Of a DNA stretch of 64,000 nt, positions 60,676 through 64,000 are shown one piece after another (within the stretch, counting starts at the first letter, position 1; each line of letters begins with the position of its first letter). Where the stretch lies: positions 124,001 to 188,000 of the forward strand of contig DAOQSN010000002.1 of assembly GCA_035356615.1 (NCBI GenBank). The letters run 5' to 3'. Position numbers and translations under genes: made by a program. The DNA is from JAKQDH01 sp029558835. Its GTDB lineage: Bacteria; Planctomycetota; Phycisphaerae; UBA1845. The notes below the pieces were generated by a model. That model was not told where the DNA came from. It saw only the letters and a list, made by a program, of their open reading frames with translations, and did no database searches.

Positions 60676-61311
60676 CGGTTTCTCTTTGACTTTGAGTTCC
60701 CCTTGCGCTACTGCCCCGCGCCGCCGCCGATCGACGGCGACGTGTGCAAGTGGACCGACGAGCAGCGCGTGCCCGCACTCGGCGTGCTCGACGGGCAGCC
60801 GGCGTTTGCGGATATCTGGGTCTGCTGGCATGAGTCCGGGCTCTACCTGGCCTGCCGCGTTACGGACAAACGCAAGCGCCTGCGTTGCGAGCCGCGCAGC
60901 CCCGCCAGCGGTGACGGCCTGCAAGTCTGCACCGACATGCGCGATGCGCGCAACGTGAAACGGGCGACGCGCCACTGCCAGCAGTTCTACTTTCTCCCGG
61001 CCGGTGGTGGCAAAACCGGCAGGGAGCCGCTGGCCGGGACTGTTAAGTTCGCCCTGGCGCGCGAAGATGCCCCGCCTGTAGCCGCCCAGCGCCTGGTCGT
61101 GGCCGCCCGCCTGCAAACCGGCGGGTATTCGCTCGAAGCCCACATTCCGGCCGACTGTTTGAACGGCTTTGATCCGCACGAACACCCGCGCATCGGCTTC
61201 CACTATATGTTGGCCGACGATGACCACGGCCAGCAATACCTCACGGTGGGCAACGACCTGAACTGGGCGGTCGATCCGTCCACGTGGGCCGCGGCCGTGC
61301 TGACCCGGTGA
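60655..61311 (+). CDS. Carbohydrate-binding-like (CBM9/DOMON-type) protein
   Basis: A 218-residue protein without a signal peptide. Its beta-sandwich pattern fits the CBM9/DOMON-like family: PPPIDGDVCKWTDEQRVPAL, ADIWVCWHESGLYLACRVTD, GDGLQVCTDMRD and YSLEAHIPADCLNGFDPHE, then NDLNWAVDPSTWAAAVL at the end. In other proteins such modules bind sugars or sit in exported enzymes; alone and unsecreted, the role is unclear. The ATG at 60655 has AGGA before it, and its start is part of the direct duplication around a family A element. It probably once overlapped the uvrA stop. Confidence 0.7.
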   Translation: MTRLVPNRFLFDFEFPLRYCPAPPPIDGDVCKWTDEQRVPALGVLDGQPAFADIWVCWHESGLYLACRVTDKRKRLRCEPRSPASGDGLQVCTDMRDARNVKRATRHCQQFYFLPAGGGKTGREPLAGTVKFALAREDAPPVAAQRLVVAARLQTGGYSLEAHIPADCLNGFDPHEHPRIGFHYMLADDDHGQQYLTVGNDLNWAVDPSTWAAAVLTR

Positions 61312-61363
61312 CCGGCCGCGGCTCGCGCACTCACTGCACAGGACCAGGAAAAACGCAAGCTCA

Positions 61364-61470
61364 GGGTGGCATGCCCAAGTCCCGACGCGTCGGGACGCCG
61401 GCATGTTGCTCCGCCACTCCCACACGCCGCTTGGAGGGCATGGTCCCGGCGTACCGAGGTGGCGGAGCAA
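61364..61470. repeat. Foldback repeat family A, variant copy
   Basis: Left arm GGGTGGCATGCCCAAG (61364-61379) and then a perfect 18-bp palindrome GTCCCGACGCGTCGGGAC (61379-61396) and a perfect 12-bp pair TTGCTCCGCCAC (61406-61417) / GTGGCGGAGCAA (61459-61470). The right arm is lost. It shares the CATGGTCCCGG core with the copy at 34207-34381. It lies between convergent genes. Confidence 0.7.
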
Positions 61471-61517
61471 CAGGGGAACGCGCCCAGATGGCGCAGGCTT
61501 CTCGCCGGTGGGCGCCC

Positions 61518-61868
61518 TCAGCTTACTCCCTGGAACACCTCCTCCACCCGGCCATCGGCATCAAGCCATATATAGAACACCATGTCCGCGCCGAGGTAGA
61601 TCAGCACCTTGGCCGTGATGGGACGCTTTCGTCGCCCGTAGCCCTCGATGTAATAGTCCGCCGGGGCACCGTCGCGCTCATACTGCTTGTTCGGTTCCCC
61701 CAACAGCTCCACTACGCGAGCCTCTGTGTCGCCGATGTGCACTTGAGCCCAGCGTGCCTTCGTGGGGGCTCGCAAGTTTTGCAGGCTGACCGCCACCACG
61801 ATGAACATCAGGCACACAACCGCAACGAACGCACCCCATGCGTACCATGCTCGCCGAACTTTTACCAT
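61518..61868 (-). CDS. Small membrane-anchored protein of unknown function
   Basis: A 116-residue protein with one N-terminal membrane helix (about 7-29, WYAWGAFVAVVCLMFIVVAV). The following small domain, VHIGDTEARVVELLGEPNKQY, DYYIEGYGRRK, LIYLGADMVFYIWLDADGRV, has the build of SmpA/OmlA (BamE-like) domains: short helix, GxPxxxx turn and beta strands. It is last in a minus-strand run of small genes. The ATG at 61868 was chosen over a GTG at 61898 because the helix then starts near the end. Confidence 0.65.
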   Translation of the reverse strand: MVKVRRAWYAWGAFVAVVCLMFIVVAVSLQNLRAPTKARWAQVHIGDTEARVVELLGEPNKQYERDGAPADYYIEGYGRRKRPITAKVLIYLGADMVFYIWLDADGRVEEVFQGVS

Positions 61869-61901
61869 AGCGCCCGTGCCTCGCAACCCAAGTCCCACCG
61901 G

Positions 61902-62327
61902 TCAGGGAACCGCACGTCCCTGGCCCGCAATCGTCAGAACGAGTTCCTCGACCGCAGGCAGCGTGAAGCGAACGTCAAGGTGCCTGCGCCGCAGCCGCGC
62001 CGGCACCCCTCCGCACAGGGGCAGCCCCTCGTCGAGAACTGCGCCGGAGAGCACCGTTTGAATCAAGTATGGATAACAGTCGGCAGGCGGCGCCTGCATG
62101 TCCCACCACCTGGCATCCGCGCTCGTGGACGGGCCGAAGTACTGCATCGTGAGGCAGCGCGGCTCGGCCGCCACTCGGAACCTGATCTGCGACATGCCGT
62201 CCAGTCTCGCCTGGCTGACGACGGCCGCGAGGAGCGCACGCGCCCGCACGGCCGAGGTCCTCGGATCCTGCCCACCCGCGGCCCAACAGATCTCCACCTC
62301 GCCCGGTACGTCGATAAGCTCAAGCAT
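61902..62327 (-). CDS. Protein of unknown function, faint T2SS-ATPase N-domain pattern
   Basis: A 141-residue soluble protein with GAGGG before its ATG. The order ARALLAAVVSQARLDGMSQI (amphipathic helix), RFRV strand, CLTMQYFGPS and the late LDVRFTLPAVEELVLTI faintly resemble the N2 domain of GspE/PilB, but the ATPase is absent. The similarity is by eye. Six Cys are present without a clear metal motif. It lies between two other unknown minus-strand genes. Confidence 0.55.
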   Translation of the reverse strand: MLELIDVPGEVEICWAAGGQDPRTSAVRARALLAAVVSQARLDGMSQIRFRVAAEPRCLTMQYFGPSTSADARWWDMQAPPADCYPYLIQTVLSGAVLDEGLPLCGGVPARLRRRHLDVRFTLPAVEELVLTIAGQGRAVP

Positions 62328-62468
62328 TGTCTACGCCCTCGGGTACGCACGGCCATCCGGGCGCCGGCTCTGCTGCCGCGATTGTCAACTCAGACACGCA
62401 GCGGGGCAAGATGATCCCGCCAGCCGCCGCGCCCAAGCCCACGTATTTCGGGCGGACCAACGAGAACG

Positions 62469-63377
62469 TCACTGCTTCCGTCGCTTCGCGCGGCGCCCAC
62501 GCCGCAGGACCACCGGCTCGTGCCCGTGCCGCGCGGCCTCTAACCCGACGCGACACCACTCGCCAGCCCCCAGCACAAACCAGACTCCCAGGACGATGTC
62601 GAAGATGCCTCGTACCACGCCTCCGCCGACCCCGAACATCCTGAGCACACCGCCAATAACATACTGCCAGGCTATCATAACAATGAACATGGCGCACACG
62701 GCCACGACGGACCACGACAGTAGCCGAGGCACTCGAGGTACAAACAATGCCCTGCACGCCCGACACCGCCGGGGCCGCCGCAGAATGAGCGTATGGGCCG
62801 GCAACTCCCGGTTCCGCGCCCGCCGAACGTTCGCACTGCCGCACTCCGGGCATACCAATGTTCCTTTCCCGGGCGTTACCGCACGCGCTTCTGCGTCGGG
62901 CCGCTTTCCCTTTATCCGCATCTCCGGCCGGTCGTCTCCGAAGTACAAGCGGACCTCGGCGTTGTCGGGGAGTATGGCCGTGAGCGCGATCTCACGGGAT
63001 CGGTGACGCACGTGCAACACACCCTCGCCGGGCGGCTTCGGGCACCCGACTCGGCGACGCAAGTCCGCCAGCACCTGGGCGGCAAAACACCCCGGCGCGG
63101 GATACAGCTCAAAATAGTCGAATCCGTCAGAACCCTCGCGACGGCGATATTGTACCAACCGGATGCAATCGTCCTCGGCGTCGTGGAACACATTCATCGC
63201 CACGGCCCGGTCGCTGATTACCTGCAGCAGGATCAGTTGCAGAAAGAGGAGCGTCATCTCCGGCGGCGTGGGTACCGGAGGGGCATTGACCTCCAGCTTA
63301 TCCATAGAGATCCCTGGCTCATCGAGGTCAATGCAGAGGTCCGTTTGGTGGTTGTCAGCCCGTTCGGAGTCGGTCAT
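62469..63377 (-). CDS. Zinc-ribbon membrane protein of unknown function
   Basis: A 302-residue protein. Residues 30-150 form a soluble alpha-beta region (LTLLFLQLILLQVI-like helix, IRLVQYRR, LTAILPDNAEVRLYFGDDRP) that also faintly recalls the GspE N2 domain. A zinc ribbon follows: CPECGSANVRR...RRCRACRALF (about 175-212, CPxC/CxxC). Two membrane helices are at about 220-240 and 255-275. The C-terminus is strongly basic (RRGRRAKRRKQ). GAGGA precedes its ATG. Function unknown. Confidence 0.65.
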   Translation of the reverse strand: MTDSERADNHQTDLCIDLDEPGISMDKLEVNAPPVPTPPEMTLLFLQLILLQVISDRAVAMNVFHDAEDDCIRLVQYRRREGSDGFDYFELYPAPGCFAAQVLADLRRRVGCPKPPGEGVLHVRHRSREIALTAILPDNAEVRLYFGDDRPEMRIKGKRPDAEARAVTPGKGTLVCPECGSANVRRARNRELPAHTLILRRPRRCRACRALFVPRVPRLLSWSVVAVCAMFIVMIAWQYVIGGVLRMFGVGGGVVRGIFDIVLGVWFVLGAGEWCRVGLEAARHGHEPVVLRRGRRAKRRKQ

Positions 63378-63470
63378 GAACGTCCTCGCCGTCGCAATGG
63401 GCCCAACTCATCCTGTTTCACCCAGGCCGCCGCTCCAACGGGGCGACGCCGGACCAGGTACGCTCGCACC

Positions 63471-63593
63471 TCAGGTGAGCCCATCTTTTCCGAACCTGCC
63501 CTCCCAGCGGATATGGCATCCGGGACAGTCATAGGCGTAGGGATTGGATCCCTCCACGAACACAAGTCTCGCCCCACACCGAGGGCACCGCAC
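63471..63593 (-). CDS. Mini zinc-ribbon protein (40 residues)
   Basis: A short reading frame of 40 residues starting at GTG (63593) and ending in TGA (63471-63473). It has two CxxC knuckles, CPRCGARLVF and CPGCHIRWEG, with ANPYAYD-like spacing between them (EGSNPYAYD), a complete zinc ribbon. It begins 21 bp after the stop of the preceding gene on the same strand. No strong ribosome site is seen and the start may be wrong. Its clean zinc-ribbon spacing in a non-repetitive frame is the reason to call it. Confidence 0.6.
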   Translation of the reverse strand: MRCPRCGARLVFVEGSNPYAYDCPGCHIRWEGRFGKDGLT

Positions 63594-63614
63594 CCGCCCA
63601 CGGCGGGTCGTAAC

Positions 63615-63803
63615 TCACACGATGCACAGCAGGCACGCCATGCCGAGCCAGTTCAGGTAACTGCGCCCTGCGTCAGTGAGCAAACGTATCACAAGGCAGA
63701 CCAGCGCCACGCCGCCCGCCGAGTAGATGACTACTCCGCGCCATGGTTCCCGCAGTTCCTCACGCCGCGGCTCAGTCGGCGCGGGCTTCTCCTCGTTGTC
63801 CAT
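63615..63803 (-). CDS. Small single-helix membrane protein
   Basis: A 62-residue protein with an acidic and Pro-rich N-terminus (MDNEEKPAPTEPRREELREP) and two hydrophobic stretches (VVIYSAGGVALVCLVIRLL and LNWLGMACLLCIV). GGAGG lies nine bases before its ATG. No family recognised. It precedes the mini zinc ribbon on the same strand. Confidence 0.65.
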   Translation of the reverse strand: MDNEEKPAPTEPRREELREPWRGVVIYSAGGVALVCLVIRLLTDAGRSYLNWLGMACLLCIV

Positions 63804-63859
63804 GGTGCACGTCCTCCACCTGACACGAGTCGTCGCGGTGAGAGCAGTGTCGCTCTTTG

Positions 63860-64000
63860 CTACCTCCGTCGCAAGGGCGGGCGGTCATCCGTGAAGTAAA
63901 TGACCAGATCGTCCGGCGTATCCTGCACACAGGCCGCCCGGCGCCGGGTGCCCTGGTACACGTAGCGAAACACGCCCCGTTTCGCACCCGGCAACATGCC
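63860..64000 (-). CDS. C-terminal end of an unknown protein (truncated by the window edge)
   Basis: A minus-strand frame open to the window edge, 46 residues visible, ending GTRRRAACVQDTP, DDLVIYFTDDRPP, LRRR. It could also start at the ATG at 63997 as a 45-residue protein. The DLVIYFTDDRPP stretch is like VRLYFGDDRP in the gene at 62469, hinting at a shared fold. No function. Confidence 0.5.
   Translation of the reverse strand, partial: GMLPGAKRGVFRYVYQGTRRRAACVQDTPDDLVIYFTDDRPPLRRR

Noticed and set aside
63374..63601. 75-codon minus frame at the mini zinc ribbon
   Set aside because: The overlapping frame with two CxxC knuckles is far more protein-like; this frame has no motif.
1..64000. 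CRISPR arrays, tRNA or rRNA genes, and transposases
   Set aside because: None was seen by reading both strands; the repeats are spaced foldback elements, not arrays of regular repeat and spacer units. A tool-based tRNA scan was not possible.

Overview
The window comes from a high-GC bacterium that is very probably an uncultured planctomycete, with the Phycisphaerae as best guess. The evidence is direct: secreted proteins ending in PEP-CTERM tails (20635-21291, 32726-33331), an EpsI-like protein with a giant TPR partner, cysteine-rich GACC repeats, dockerin-like Asp-rich tails, an H-X9-D pseudopilin, and a tandemly duplicated UvrA. No rRNA, tRNA, CRISPR array, transposase or phage gene was seen. 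The species assignment is inference.

Layout. 1-2.2 kb: end of an outer-membrane barrel gene with a clear terminator, a formyltransferase and a LOG-like gene. 2.5-10 kb: a secreted subtilisin, then the minus-strand set trpS-scpA-NYN nuclease, a PflX-like radical SAM protein and a NeuD-like acetyltransferase. 10-21.3 kb: epsI with a 1554-residue TPR protein, two coupled DUF21/CBS proteins, a GACC-repeat secreted protein and a PEP-CTERM protein. 21.4-25 kb: trkA-trkH potassium uptake and a small lipoprotein. 25.2-30.1 kb: a galactofuranose-type ABC importer (ytfQ, ytfR, ytfT, yjfF). 30.6-34.1 kb: a YhfC-like membrane protein, two related secreted proteins with different C-terminal tails, and a pseudopilin. 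34.4-41.7 kb: a small CPxC secreted protein behind a strong promoter and operator, and a three-gene RND efflux operon. 42.3-53 kb: glycosyltransferase, lipoproteins, histidine kinase, RsgA, a BlaI repressor with an M56 protease carrying EF-hand motifs, a TlyA-like methylase and a lipoprotein. 53.3-61.3 kb: a duplicated UvrA split into two genes with a small gene and a degenerate nucleotidyltransferase between the parts, then a carbohydrate-binding-like protein. 61.5-64 kb: minus-strand small unknown proteins, including a 40-residue zinc ribbon.

The gaps between genes are rich in dispersed foldback repeats. Family A (about 100-bp core, up to about 175 bp in all) has eight copies from 24.4 to 61.5 kb. 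Family B has two full copies and one partial copy. Two shorter families (C and D) also recur. Some repeats have entered genes: one supplies the tail of YtfR, one lies in frame inside UvrA, and one sits between imperfect 37-bp direct repeats at the uvrA end.

The most unusual items are the split tandem UvrA operon with an embedded nucleotidyltransferase pair, the BlaI/M56 system whose penicillin-binding sensor is replaced by EF-hand and coiled-coil sequence, the foldback family with its insertion scar, and the paired secreted proteins that share a body but carry different sorting tails.
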